Source: GH45 sp046704385 (GTDB lineage Bacteria > Bacteroidota > Bacteroidia > Bacteroidales > SZUA-534). From it: DNA of 25,712 bases. Made by a program: the position numbers and the translations under genes. The first letter of the stretch is position 1, and every line of letters starts with the position of its first letter. Shown here in pieces: positions 16,530-25,279 of the stretch. Below the pieces are notes generated by a model. That model did not search any database and was not told where the DNA came from. It saw only the letters and a program-made list of their open reading frames with translations. The DNA is taken from the NCBI GenBank assembly GCA_046704385.1, contig JBJKSB010000107.1, positions 1 to 25,712 of the forward strand. Reading direction: 5' to 3'.

Positions 16530-17408
16530 CTAATAAATTTTATGTTGCGCTGCCAATAATGTGTTCTTTAACAAGCTTATAATGGTCATTAAACCTACAC
16601 CTCCCGGAACCGGTGTAATATAACTGCATTTGTTTGCCACCTCATCAAACTTAACATCACCTTTAAGCTTAAACCCGCTTTTGGTTTTATCGGATTTTAT
16701 TCGGTGCATTCCAACATCAATAACCACAGCACCCGGTTTTACCATATCGGCAGTAACAAATTCACATTGCCCGATAGCTGCAATTAATATATCGGCATTA
16801 GCACAAATTTCTTCCAGATTTTTTGTTTTACTATGGCAGATAGTAACCGTTGCATTACCGGGGTATGCTTTGCGCGACATTAAAATGCTTATTGGTGTAC
16901 CCACAATATTACTCCTACCTAAAACCACACAGTTTTTCCCTTCGGTTTTAATGTTGTATCGAGCCAACAATTCAATAATTCCGGCAGGTGTAGCCGGTAA
17001 ATATGAAGGTAATCCCATCGACATCCGCCCGGTATTAATCGGATGAAAACCATCAACATCTTTCTTATAATCAATGGCTTCAATTATTTTACCCTCGCTA
17101 ATGTGTTCGGGAACGGGTAACTGAACAATCAACCCGTCAATTTCAGGATTGGCATTAATTTCGGCAATTTTATCAAGAATTTCCTTTTCGGTTACAGTTT
17201 CCGGATAATGAAGATCAGTTGAATCAAAACCAACTTCACCACAGGTTTTAATTTTATTTCGTACATAAGTTGCACTGGCACCATCTTCTCCTACCATTAT
17301 TACAGCCAGGTTCGGCCGTTTTTCGCCTCGGGCAACCATTTCTTCAACCTCTTTTGCAATTTCTGCCTTTACCTCGGCATTTATCTTTCTTCCGTCAATT
17401 AGCTCCAT
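16530..17408 (-). CDS. folD: Methylenetetrahydrofolate dehydrogenase / methenyltetrahydrofolate cyclohydrolase
   Basis: A 292-residue bifunctional FolD, which interconverts 5,10-methylene-THF and 10-formyl-THF using NADP(H). The catalytic Tyr48 and Lys52 are in ASATYVRNKIKTC; the folate-site motif VQLPVPEHI is followed by DVDGFHP. The dinucleotide-binding stretch is VVLGRSNIVGTPISILM, and the C-terminal signature PVPGGVGLMTI is intact. Length is normal. It lies 54 bases after the ffh start-to-stop unit on the same strand, with no terminator between, so ffh and folD are probably one transcript ended by the hairpin at 16471-16504. Confidence 0.97.
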   Translation of the reverse strand: MELIDGRKINAEVKAEIAKEVEEMVARGEKRPNLAVIMVGEDGASATYVRNKIKTCGEVGFDSTDLHYPETVTEKEILDKIAEINANPEIDGLIVQLPVPEHISEGKIIEAIDYKKDVDGFHPINTGRMSMGLPSYLPATPAGIIELLARYNIKTEGKNCVVLGRSNIVGTPISILMSRKAYPGNATVTICHSKTKNLEEICANADILIAAIGQCEFVTADMVKPGAVVIDVGMHRIKSDKTKSGFKLKGDVKFDEVANKCSYITPVPGGVGLMTIISLLKNTLLAAQHKIY

Positions 17409-17462
17409 AATAATTTTATTTTTTAATTTCTGAAGTTTTACCAGGTTGAAGCCTTGGTATTA

Positions 17463-18791
17463 TTATCGCATTCCGCCCATCATTCGGGCCAGGTTTTTCC
17501 CTTTACCAGTAGTCATCATCCGCATCATTTTACGGGTTTCATCAAATTGCTTTACCAGCCGGTTAACTTCCTGTATGGTTGTTCCACTACCGTCGGCAAT
17601 ACGCTTACGTCTTGAACCATTTAAAACAGACGGATCGGTTCTTTCCGTGGGTGTCATGGAATGAATTATAGCTTCAATACCTTTAAAGGCATCATCATCA
17701 ATATCCATGTTTTTCATGGCTTTTCCAACACCCGGTATCATTGAGGCCAGGTCTTTCAGATTACCCATCTTTTTAATCTGCTGAATTTGCGATAGAAAAT
17801 CATCAAAACTAAACTGGTTTTTTGCAATTTTCTTTTGCAGTTTACGGGCTTCATCAGCATCGAATTGCTCCTGTGCTTTTTCAACCAACGAAACAATATC
17901 ACCCATACCTAAAATACGGTCGGCCATGCGTTCAGGATGGAATACATCCAGAGCATCCATTTTTTCGCCTGTACCCACAAACTTAATAGGTTTGTTTACA
18001 ACTTCGCGTATTGATAAAGCCGCACCACCACGGGTATCACCATCAAGCTTAGTAAGTACTACACCGTTGAAGTCGAGCCTGTCGTTAAATTCCTTGGCTG
18101 TATTTACGGCATCCTGTCCCGTCATGGAATCAACCACAAACAAAATCTCGTTAGGATTGATGGCTTTTTTTACGGCGGTAATTTCCTGCATCATTTGCTC
18201 ATCCACCGCCAGACGACCAGCAGTATCGACAATTACCACATCGAAGCCTTTCGATTTGGCAAGCTTAATACCGGCTTTTGCTATTCCAACCGGATCTTTA
18301 CTTCCTTCTTCAGTATAAACATCTACACCTATCTGCTCACCCAGCACCTTCAACTGGTCGATAGCAGCCGGACGATAAACGTCACCAGCAATTAATAACG
18401 GGTTTTTTCCCGATTTGGTTTTTAAGCGGTTTGCCAGCTTCCCGGTAAAAGTAGTTTTACCGGAACCTTGTAAACCAGCTATTAATATTACTGCCGGGTT
18501 GCCTTTTATATTAATATCTTCAGCCTTACCTCCCATCAATTGTGCCAGTTCGTCGTGTACAACCTTAATCATCATCTGGCCTGGTTTAACCGATTTAAGT
18601 ACATCCTGACCCAGCGCTTTTTCTTTTACAGTATCGGTAAAACTTTTTGCAATTTTATAGTTAACGTCAGCATCAAGTAATGCCCGGCGAACATCTTTTA
18701 ACGTTTCTGCAATGTTAATTTCCGTAATCCGCCCCTCGCCTTTCAGCAACTTGAATGACTTCTCTAATCGATCCGATAAATTTTCAAACAT
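17463..18791 (-). CDS. ffh: Signal recognition particle protein Ffh (SRP54)
   Basis: The start is set at the ATG at 18789-18791 (MFENLSDRLEKSF), giving 442 residues; an upstream in-frame start at 18824 would lie on top of the promoter. Ffh binds 4.5S RNA and signal peptides and, with FtsY, delivers ribosomes to the membrane. The N domain (1-95) is followed by the G domain: GLQGSGKTT at about 106-114, the DVYRPAAIDQL insertion-box region, DTAGR and TKLDGDTRGG. The methionine-rich M domain has MGNLKDLASMIPGVGKAM and the RNA-binding NGSRRKRIADGSG. The C-terminal tail is MMGGMR. It is full length and should be essential. Downstream folD is probably co-transcribed. Confidence 0.97.
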   Translation of the reverse strand: MFENLSDRLEKSFKLLKGEGRITEINIAETLKDVRRALLDADVNYKIAKSFTDTVKEKALGQDVLKSVKPGQMMIKVVHDELAQLMGGKAEDINIKGNPAVILIAGLQGSGKTTFTGKLANRLKTKSGKNPLLIAGDVYRPAAIDQLKVLGEQIGVDVYTEEGSKDPVGIAKAGIKLAKSKGFDVVIVDTAGRLAVDEQMMQEITAVKKAINPNEILFVVDSMTGQDAVNTAKEFNDRLDFNGVVLTKLDGDTRGGAALSIREVVNKPIKFVGTGEKMDALDVFHPERMADRILGMGDIVSLVEKAQEQFDADEARKLQKKIAKNQFSFDDFLSQIQQIKKMGNLKDLASMIPGVGKAMKNMDIDDDAFKGIEAIIHSMTPTERTDPSVLNGSRRKRIADGSGTTIQEVNRLVKQFDETRKMMRMMTTGKGKNLARMMGGMR

Positions 18792-18821
18792 ATATGATAA
18801 TATTGATATTCTTAATGGGGG

Positions 18822-18852
18822 CAAAAGTATATAAAATGAGCCAATTATTCAA
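18822..18852 (-). promoter_or_regulatory. Promoter of ffh (-33 TTG and -7 TACTTTTG)
   Basis: On the minus strand TACTTTTG (plus-strand 18822-18829) is an exact TAnnTTTG match. A TTG (plus-strand 18850-18852) lies 20 bases upstream, the preferred Bacteroidota spacing. Transcription should start around 18815, about 25 bases before the ATG. The -33 box lies in the loop of the inverted repeat 18829-18877. Confidence 0.7.
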
Positions 18853-18877
18853 TATAAACAACTGGCTCATTTTATAT
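18829..18877 (-). terminator. 15-bp perfect inverted repeat: probable permease terminator overlapping the ffh promoter
   Basis: The left arm 18829-18843 (ATATAAAATGAGCCA) and the right arm 18863-18877 are perfectly complementary over 15 bp, with a 19-base loop. On the minus strand the stem has an A-rich 5' side and a T-rich 3' side, the form of an intrinsic terminator, and lies about 145 bases after the permease stop. It may also serve as an operator, since it embraces the ffh promoter. Confidence 0.6.
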
Positions 18878-18959
18878 CAAATTATTTGCTTTATATTATT
18901 TTGTGGTACTATTGATAATGCTAATTATGTACTAAGTTCAATAGAATACATAACTGTAA

Positions 18960-18976
18960 CCACGAATTATTCGTGG
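18960..18976. repeat. Short palindrome downstream of the permease
   Basis: CCACGAA (18960-18966) and TTCGTGG (18970-18976) form a 7-bp stem with a 3-base loop. It is GC-richer than the flanks and lies 45 bases after the permease stop. No T tract follows on the minus strand, so it is not a typical terminator. Confidence 0.45.
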
Positions 18977-19020
18977 CTAAAATATTTACCTGGGCATTTG
19001 ATGCAGATATTTACAACACT

Positions 19021-20391
19021 TCAGAATAAATGCAGAATGCTACTTGCTAACAGGCAAAACACCAAACCACATATGGCAATTATAGTTTCCATAATCGTCC
19101 ATGATTGCAGGGTTTGCTTTTCCGTTAAGCCAAAATATTTGCCAACCAGCCAAAAACCGCTGTCATTTACATGCGAAAGGATAGTTGCACCAGATGCAAT
19201 GGCGATAACAATCAAAGCGCGGTCCATTTCATGCAAACCCATGGTATGCATAACCGGAGCCAGAATTCCTGCTGCAGTTATCATTGCCACCGTAGCCGAA
19301 CCTTGGGTAACTCTTATCAGTGCAGCCAGTATCCAGGCTAAAAGTATTGGTGAAAGAGAGGATAGGGCTATTGATTTTGCTAAAATTTCACCAATACTGC
19401 TGTCGACCAGAACCTGTTTTAATACTCCGCCTGCTCCGGTTATTAAAATTATTATACCTGCCGGCCCCAAAGATTTAGTGCTAAGCTGCAAAATTTCATC
19501 ACGTTTTAATCCTCGTTTAATCCCCAACAACCAAACACTTAAAAGTGTTGCAATGATAAGAGCTATAAACGGGTGACCTAAAAATTCTAAAATCTGACTG
19601 ACTGTACCTCCAGGTATTTTAGATTGTTTCACCAGCAATCCAACCACAGATCCAATAAGTATCAACAATAAAGGCACTCCAATTAACAATACAATTAGCC
19701 TAAACCTTGGTAATTCATTGTTTTCAGTATACGATGTATTACTCTCAGCATACAAAGCCAATGAATTTTCAACCTTGACCTTTTTTGAAATGTATTTTCC
19801 AAATACCGGCCCTGCAATAATGGCTGTAGGTAATCCTAAAATAAAACCAAATAAAATAACCCAGCCCAGTTGAACATCAATAATACTGGCCACAGCAACC
19901 GGCCCCGGAGTAGGTGGAATAAAACTATGTGTTACCGCTAATCCGGCTAATAAAGGTATTCCAAAATACAATAAAGGTTTTTGAGTATCGCGTGCTAAAG
20001 CGTACACTATGGGAACCAAAATTATAAAACCCACATCGAGAAAAACCGGTATGGCGATTATAAATCCGGTAAGTGCCATGGCCCAGGGAGCTTTTTGCAC
20101 TCCAAATTTTTGTATTAAGGAATGGGCCAACGATTCAGCCCCGCCTGAACTTTCCAGCATTTGTCCAAAAATGGCACCCAATCCCACAACCACAGCTACG
20201 AAACCCAGGGTACCACCCATTCCTTTTTCGATGCTTTTTAAAATTCCCTGCAAAGGCATGCCTGCCAAAATACCTACATAAACTGCTGTAATTAAAAGAC
20301 TGATGAAAGCATTTAGCTTCAAATACAAAACCTGGATCAATAACAAACCAATAGCTGAGAGAACAACGAAAAAAAGGAATAAATCAGACAT
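19021..20391 (-). CDS. GntP-family sugar-acid:H+ symporter
   Basis: A 456-residue inner-membrane permease; the ATG at 20389-20391 is preferred over the adjacent in-frame TTG. It has about 12-14 hydrophobic helices along its length. GntP-family signs are SIEKGMGGTLGFVAVVVGLGAIFGQ split by short loops, SGGAE, an IPVFLDVGFIILVPI helix, THSFIPPTPGPVAVA, ITGAGGVLKQVLVDS and GSATVAMITAAGI. The family imports gluconate, D-glycerate, 2-keto-sugar acids and similar compounds by proton symport; the exact substrate cannot be told, and no gluconate kinase or dehydratase is nearby. It appears monocistronic, ended near 18829-18877. Confidence 0.92.
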   Translation of the reverse strand: MSDLFLFFVVLSAIGLLLIQVLYLKLNAFISLLITAVYVGILAGMPLQGILKSIEKGMGGTLGFVAVVVGLGAIFGQMLESSGGAESLAHSLIQKFGVQKAPWAMALTGFIIAIPVFLDVGFIILVPIVYALARDTQKPLLYFGIPLLAGLAVTHSFIPPTPGPVAVASIIDVQLGWVILFGFILGLPTAIIAGPVFGKYISKKVKVENSLALYAESNTSYTENNELPRFRLIVLLIGVPLLLILIGSVVGLLVKQSKIPGGTVSQILEFLGHPFIALIIATLLSVWLLGIKRGLKRDEILQLSTKSLGPAGIIILITGAGGVLKQVLVDSSIGEILAKSIALSSLSPILLAWILAALIRVTQGSATVAMITAAGILAPVMHTMGLHEMDRALIVIAIASGATILSHVNDSGFWLVGKYFGLTEKQTLQSWTIMETIIAICGLVFCLLASSILHLF

Positions 20392-20516
20392 CAATATTTA
20401 AAGCGTTTGAAATTCGACTTAATTTATCCACTAAAATACTATTTATTGTTTTCTGAAAAAATTTGTTAACCCGGATGGTATTATAAAAAAAGTATTTAGG
20501 TCAGAAACATAATTCT

Positions 20517-22385
20517 TTAATTATGGTTTTGAGCCTCCCAGGAATTATCTTTTAAGTTATAATCGGGTACCAATTCACATTTAATTTCAATTTTCTTCAA
20601 TTTGGAAGTGTTAATATCAATTTTTAACGGGTTTTCATTTTTCCAGGCATCTGCATGATATTTCATTTCCTTTTCTTCACCATTCTCATTTATAAGCTTA
20701 AGTGTAAAAGGAATAGGCAATAAACCAGTATTCTGTAATACAACATTTTTCTGCCCAACACTCTTTATGCTTAAATCGGGGTAGCCAAAATGCATAAACC
20801 ATGCATCCCAAAACCAGTTTAAATTTTTATGAGTATAATTATTGACAAAAAAGATAAAATCATAAGTACAGGGTGATTTGTATTTCCAGGTATTGAAAAA
20901 AGCCTTAAAACAACTTTTAAATTGTGCTTCACCGAGCATATCCTCAAGAGCTGTTAACATTTTAACAGGCTTTGAATAACTCATTAAACTATTATTAAAC
21001 CAGGTTAAATATTCTGTTGGAGTAAACATGGGCAAATTCCCTACCCCGGTTGCCGCAGCATTTGAAAATTCACTCTTTATTTTATTGATAGTTGAATCAG
21101 CAATATTTATATCTTTAAGTAATTTAAAAGAATAAAAATCCGTAATTCCTTCATCGAGCCAGGCAAACTTTGTTTCATTGGTTCGCAAATAAAAGGGCGA
21201 CCAGGAATGTAAACATTCGTGTATAAACACATAATTTGCAAAAATGGAATCGTCATAATCAGTACCGTCATAAGACATCATCGGGAATTCCATTCCGCCC
21301 CCTCCCGACCTTTGAAATGAAGTAAAAGCTGAATACGGATAAGTAATTTCCGGATCATTAAATGAATATAATCCGATAATTTTCTTAATTAACGAAGTTA
21401 CATTTTTAAGCCTGGAGCAGGTACCTTTAGAATAAGCGGTATTTACCCGGACATCCTTGTTTCCAATCCTTACTCTTCCTGCATCCCAGAGGTAATGATC
21501 GCTGAATGCAAAAGCAAAATCGGGAACACTATCAGCAATAAAGTTCCAGGTATCCGATTTAAAACTATCTGGATTTATAACGGTATTTGAGTCAATAACT
21601 GAAATAACATTATAGCTGTTATTAACCTTGTCAATTTTCTCAAGAATATCAAGAGGATAAATATCTTTGTTTTGTAACTCACCGGTGGCCCATATTAAAA
21701 ATCCTTTTGGAATTTTTATTGAAACCGAATAATTAGCTAGGGGACTGTAAAATTCTGTTCCCAAATCGTAAACACTTCTATCCCAGCCAAACAGGTCGTC
21801 AAATACACTAATTTTCGGATACCAAAGTCCAATAAAAGCGGAGGTAGAATCGGTATACCCTTCACGGGCAACAACTTCGTCTACAATTTCAGAACTCCAT
21901 AAAATCTCCAGGTTGCATGAATCAGCCGGAGGCAATGGCTTTTTAAGTCTAAATGCGAAAAGGGTGCTTGAATGATAATAATTATTACCCGGAATTGTAT
22001 CACCATTTACTTTTAAAAGTATTATATCCACACCCGAGGTTTCTTTATCGAATTCATAAGCCCGTGCACTGTGTTTTTTATAAACATCCTGGTAGGTGTG
22101 CATAAAAATTACGCTCAGAGTATCAGGACTGTTATTAAAATAAGTAATTGCTTCATGACCTTTAATTGTTTTTTCAAAAGGATTCACTTCAGCATCAATT
22201 TTATAATCGCAGGTATTCTGCCAGAATTTGGCCGTAGGCTTACCTTCAAACGAACGGGTTCCGTTGTTATAGGCCTTAGTGAGGTTGAGTGGCATATAAA
22301 GGCTTGTTGATTTTGCATTTTGTTCTGATGAATGCAAATAACAGCACAAGAATATTAAAGTAAAACTAAGCGATAATTTTTTCAT
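20517..22385 (-). CDS. Secreted M1-like zinc metallopeptidase
   Basis: A 622-residue protein with an N-terminal signal peptide (MKKLSLSFTLIFLCCYLHSS). The zinc site is complete: His389-Glu390-x-x-His393 in HECLHSW and the third ligand Glu412 in WLDEGITDF, the HExxH-x18-E spacing of M1 gluzincins. The preceding GGGGMEFPMM replaces the GxMEN exopeptidase motif. An N-terminal beta-domain (about 55-280, DYKIDAEVNPFEKTIKGHEAITY) matches M1 proteins, and a C-terminal region (about 470-610) is helical then beta. It probably removes residues from peptides in the periplasm or outside. There is no C-terminal sorting domain. Both flanks are gene-free for over 100 bases, so it is probably transcribed alone. 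Confidence 0.9.
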   Translation of the reverse strand: MKKLSLSFTLIFLCCYLHSSEQNAKSTSLYMPLNLTKAYNNGTRSFEGKPTAKFWQNTCDYKIDAEVNPFEKTIKGHEAITYFNNSPDTLSVIFMHTYQDVYKKHSARAYEFDKETSGVDIILLKVNGDTIPGNNYYHSSTLFAFRLKKPLPPADSCNLEILWSSEIVDEVVAREGYTDSTSAFIGLWYPKISVFDDLFGWDRSVYDLGTEFYSPLANYSVSIKIPKGFLIWATGELQNKDIYPLDILEKIDKVNNSYNVISVIDSNTVINPDSFKSDTWNFIADSVPDFAFAFSDHYLWDAGRVRIGNKDVRVNTAYSKGTCSRLKNVTSLIKKIIGLYSFNDPEITYPYSAFTSFQRSGGGGMEFPMMSYDGTDYDDSIFANYVFIHECLHSWSPFYLRTNETKFAWLDEGITDFYSFKLLKDINIADSTINKIKSEFSNAAATGVGNLPMFTPTEYLTWFNNSLMSYSKPVKMLTALEDMLGEAQFKSCFKAFFNTWKYKSPCTYDFIFFVNNYTHKNLNWFWDAWFMHFGYPDLSIKSVGQKNVVLQNTGLLPIPFTLKLINENGEEKEMKYHADAWKNENPLKIDINTSKLKKIEIKCELVPDYNLKDNSWEAQNHN

Positions 22386-22495
22386 GACATAAAAATTAAA
22401 ATTGAAGTGGAAAATAAAGCACTAACACACATTTAATCTCATTTTACGAAATATAAGGTATGCGGACAATGAGCACGACTCAATCTTCAAGTCTG

Positions 22496-22544
22496 GTAAC
22501 ACTTCCTATAAATATTTGACAAACTAATATTTATTGGAAGTTAC
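22496..22544. repeat. Long imperfect hairpin between the AhpD-like and metallopeptidase genes
   Basis: ATAAATATT (22508-22516) pairs with AATATTTAT (22526-22534) around a 9-base loop. The stem continues, after a T-T mismatch, with CTTCC (22502-22506) and GGAAG (22536-22540), then GTAA with TTAC. It lies 22 bases after the AhpD-like stop on the minus strand. No T tract follows, so it could be a processing or termination hairpin or a protein-binding palindrome. Confidence 0.5.
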
Positions 22545-22565
22545 AAAATACTTATATAAAGGGTA

Positions 22566-22916
22566 TCACTTTTTATAGTACTCCAGGACATTCATAGCAA
22601 AGCGGGCCGAAGCAGTTCCGGGCCCTCCACTCATTTCAATTCCTACTTCAATGGCTTCAATTATTTCTTCCTCCATGGCTCCATCGTCAAGAGCCTGTTT
22701 AATGTGCCATTCCATGCACGATTCACAGTCAATTACCAAGGAAATACCTATGGCAATAAGTTCTTTCTGCTTTTTGGTTAAGGCACCATCTTTATAAGTA
22801 TTCTGCTCCATATCAACAAAGGATTGGTATACTTTTGATTTTTTAAGATAAAATGAATGGGCTTTTTTGCGCGTTTTAGCAAGATTTTCAATTTTGTCTT
22901 TGTCCAAATTTTCCAT
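22566..22916 (-). CDS. Carboxymuconolactone decarboxylase / AhpD-like protein
   Basis: A 116-residue all-helical protein of the CMD/AhpD superfamily. The redox motif is intact: Cys64-x-x-Cys67 and His71 in DCESCMEWHIKQAL, as in AhpD peroxidase-type members, where the cysteines carry out thiol-disulfide exchange. Helices before (LTKKQKELIAIGISL) and after (EEEIIEAIEVGIEMSGGPGTASARFAMNVL) follow the family pattern. It is likely an antioxidant or thiol-disulfide protein, not a true carboxymuconolactone decarboxylase, because that activity lacks the CxxC. It is downstream of the ackA terminator and probably has its own promoter. Confidence 0.9.
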   Translation of the reverse strand: MENLDKDKIENLAKTRKKAHSFYLKKSKVYQSFVDMEQNTYKDGALTKKQKELIAIGISLVIDCESCMEWHIKQALDDGAMEEEIIEAIEVGIEMSGGPGTASARFAMNVLEYYKK

Positions 22917-22996
22917 GATTTATGGTTTCGGTTTATATTTTTATCCAATTATCGATTATAAATTTAATTTTTAAATTTTTATCAATCAACACCATG

Positions 22997-23027
22997 AAAA
23001 AAAGGCACCATAATTTTATATAGCGCC
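22997..23027 (-). terminator. Rho-independent terminator of ackA
   Basis: Plus-strand 23004-23012 (GGCACCATA) and 23019-23027 (TATAGCGCC) form a 9-bp stem including two G-U pairs, with a 6-base loop. On the minus strand it is followed by seven T residues (A run at 22997-23003). It lies about 50 bases after the ackA stop. Confidence 0.85.
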
Positions 23028-23077
23028 CTCTATTTAAGCTTTAAAGCAAACTAATTATTATTTGATTTCTCAATCTG

Positions 23078-24286
23078 CTAATTCATGCTTGATACAATAT
23101 TATAAGTATCCTGGGCAATAACAAGCTCCTCGTTTGTTGGAACCACAATTACCTTAACCTTTGAATCATCAGCTGAAATAACCATTTCTTTACCCCGCAA
23201 ATTATCATTTTTCGCTTTATCGATCTTTATTCCTAAAAACTCAAGATTTTTGCAGATTGATTCACGATTTTCAGCTCCGTTTTCACCAATTCCTCCGGCA
23301 AAAATTAAAATATCCAGGCCACCCAGAGCAGCAGCATACGATCCAATATATTTACGAATCCGGTAATCATACATTTGCAAGGCCAGTAATGCTCGTTGAT
23401 TACCTTCTTTCCAGGCGGCATCTTCAATCTCACGCATATCCGATGATACCCCGGTAATACCCAACATTCCACTTTGTTTGTTAAAAACAGTATTCAAAGA
23501 GCCAAGGTGAAGCTCTTCTTTATCCATAATATAACTAACCACACCAATATCCAGGTCACCGGTACGAGTTCCCATAATAAGTCCCTCAACAGGGGTAAAA
23601 CCCATGGAAGTATCCACCGATTTACCTTCGGATATAGCACACATTGAAGCGCCATTACCTAAATGGCAGGTTATAATTTTCTGATCTTTAATATCAACAT
23701 TTAAAATTTCGCATGCTCTTTTTGAGATATAGGAATGACTGGTACCATGAAAACCATAGCGGCGAATTTTATATTTGCTGTATAAGGAATAAGGTATGGC
23801 ATACATATAAGCATGTTCAGGCATGGTTTGATGATAGGCAGTATCAAAAACCGCAACCTGCTTAATACCTGGCAATAATTGCATCATGGCTTTAATACCT
23901 TTTAAATTTGCCGGATTGTGCAATGGTGCCAGTTCACAACATTTCTCAATTTCGGCCAAGGCATAATCGTCAATAAATGCACTGCCTTTAAAATTTTCAC
24001 CACCGTGAGCAACCCTATGCCCCACAGCTTCAATATCATGAATGGATTTCAGGCAACCATGTTTTGCCGAGGTTACAATTCCTAAAATATACTCTATGCC
24101 GGTTTGATGGTCGATTATTTCACCCTCAAACATAACCTTTGAACCATCTTCCTTCTCAAGTTTTACAAACGATCCTTTTAGTCCGACTTTTTCAGCAATC
24201 CCTACAGCCATTCTGGTTTGGTTGGTCATATTCCATAATTGGAATTTAATTGATGAACTTCCACAATTTAATACTAATACTTTCAT
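23078..24286 (-). CDS. ackA: Acetate kinase
   Basis: A 402-residue ASKHA-fold kinase that makes ATP and acetate from acetyl phosphate and ADP. The family residues fall at the same numbers as in characterised acetate kinases: Asn7 in LNCGSSSIKF, Arg91 in VGHRVAHGG, Asp148 in VFDTAYHQTMP, His180 in YGFHGTSH, Arg241 in MGTRTGDLD, and a Glu near 386 in PTNEELVIA. It is complete. Its usual partner, phosphotransacetylase, is not adjacent; instead ackA follows a 3-hydroxyacyl-CoA dehydrogenase by 9 bases, so the two are co-transcribed and ended at 22997-23027. Butyrate kinase is less likely given the length and the match to acetate kinase motifs. Confidence 0.96.
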   Translation of the reverse strand: MKVLVLNCGSSSIKFQLWNMTNQTRMAVGIAEKVGLKGSFVKLEKEDGSKVMFEGEIIDHQTGIEYILGIVTSAKHGCLKSIHDIEAVGHRVAHGGENFKGSAFIDDYALAEIEKCCELAPLHNPANLKGIKAMMQLLPGIKQVAVFDTAYHQTMPEHAYMYAIPYSLYSKYKIRRYGFHGTSHSYISKRACEILNVDIKDQKIITCHLGNGASMCAISEGKSVDTSMGFTPVEGLIMGTRTGDLDIGVVSYIMDKEELHLGSLNTVFNKQSGMLGITGVSSDMREIEDAAWKEGNQRALLALQMYDYRIRKYIGSYAAALGGLDILIFAGGIGENGAENRESICKNLEFLGIKIDKAKNDNLRGKEMVISADDSKVKVIVVPTNEELVIAQDTYNIVSSMN

Positions 24287-24295
24287 GACTGTTGT

Positions 24296-25255
24296 TTACT
24301 TTAAATTAACTTCTTTTTTACCCTTTTCACCATAAATATAAAAGCCTTTTCCGGTTACCCGTCCCAGGTTGTTGGCTCTAACCAGGCGCTTAATAAAAGG
24401 CGATGCCATATATTTTTTATCACCAAATTCATTGTAAAGATTTTCCATCCAACGACTCACTTTGTCCAAACCAATTTTATCGGCCATTTCAAAAGGACCT
24501 AATACCTGTCCCAGTCCGATGCGCATGGTTTTGTCAATATCTTCCAAAGTTCCTACTCCTTCCATAAGAACCTCACATGCTTCATTTAACTGTGCTACAA
24601 AAACCCGGATGCTGATTAAGCCCGGAGATTCGGTAACCAAAATAGGTTCCTTACCCAGCATGGAAACAAATTGCACCACTTTACTATAAACTGAATCGGA
24701 GGTATACAACCCCCTTACTACCTCAATCATTTTGGCGTTAGGCGTGTTGGTTAAAAAATGCAAACTTACACAACGCTCATTGTGTTCCAGTTCCGATGAA
24801 AGCTCAGTTATAACTATAGTTGTAGAATTCGTTGCAATTATACATTCAGGTGAAACAACCTTTTCGATGTTTTTAAAAACTTCCTTTCGGCAACTGATTC
24901 TGCGTTCACGGGTTTTACTCCGAATGGCTTCAATAACCAAATCACAGTTAGCAAAACAATCATAGGTTGTATAACCATTAATTCGGGATAGAATTGCCCT
25001 CTTTTCACTCGGGGTCATACCCCAGTGCTGGATCATGTTATCAAGCTCATGCGAGATTTCTTCGAGACCGTGAGCAATTTTTTCCTCGGTAAGTTCTACA
25101 AAAACTACTTCAATTTCTTTTTGGCTGATCATCAGGGCAATAACCTGGCCAACCGTACCACAACCTACAATTCCAACTTTACTGAATAATTGTTTGGGTC
25201 TGTCTTTGGAACTAAGTCCATAAGATTCAATGGGTTCAACTAATATTTGCGACAT
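24296..25255 (-). CDS. 3-hydroxyacyl-CoA (3-hydroxybutyryl-CoA) dehydrogenase
   Basis: The start is set at the ATG at 25253-25255 (319 residues); the longer frame to 25282 would overlap the promoter box. The NAD-binding Rossmann domain has GIVGCGTVG (Gly31-x-Gly33-x-x-Gly36) and an acidic residue after strand 2 (FVEL). The catalytic dyad is His166 in SLHFLTNTP and Glu178 in KMIEVVRG, 12 residues apart as in the family. The C-terminal dimerisation domain has GLGQVLGPFEMADKIGLD and ends with VTGKGFYIYGEK. It would interconvert 3-hydroxyacyl-CoA and 3-oxoacyl-CoA with NAD(H). It is slightly longer than the usual ~285 residues because of an N-terminal extension of about 24 residues. It leads an operon with ackA. 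Confidence 0.92.
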   Translation of the reverse strand: MSQILVEPIESYGLSSKDRPKQLFSKVGIVGCGTVGQVIALMISQKEIEVVFVELTEEKIAHGLEEISHELDNMIQHWGMTPSEKRAILSRINGYTTYDCFANCDLVIEAIRSKTRERRISCRKEVFKNIEKVVSPECIIATNSTTIVITELSSELEHNERCVSLHFLTNTPNAKMIEVVRGLYTSDSVYSKVVQFVSMLGKEPILVTESPGLISIRVFVAQLNEACEVLMEGVGTLEDIDKTMRIGLGQVLGPFEMADKIGLDKVSRWMENLYNEFGDKKYMASPFIKRLVRANNLGRVTGKGFYIYGEKGKKEVNLK

Positions 25256-25279
25256 TTTGATACTTATTTTACAATGCCA

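Noticed and set aside
16630..17046. A 138-codon plus-strand frame opposite folD
   Set aside because: Antisense to a textbook FolD; no independent features.
18792..18824. 11-residue N-terminal extension of Ffh
   Set aside because: Ffh proteins begin at MFENL(S/T)DRL, and the ffh -7 box at 18822-18829 overlaps the extended start.
18755..19576. A 273-codon plus-strand open frame covering the ffh start, the intergenic region and the permease 3' end
   Set aside because: It runs antisense to two well-supported genes, its translation has no domain-like pattern, and its start lies inside the ffh coding sequence. It is a shadow frame.
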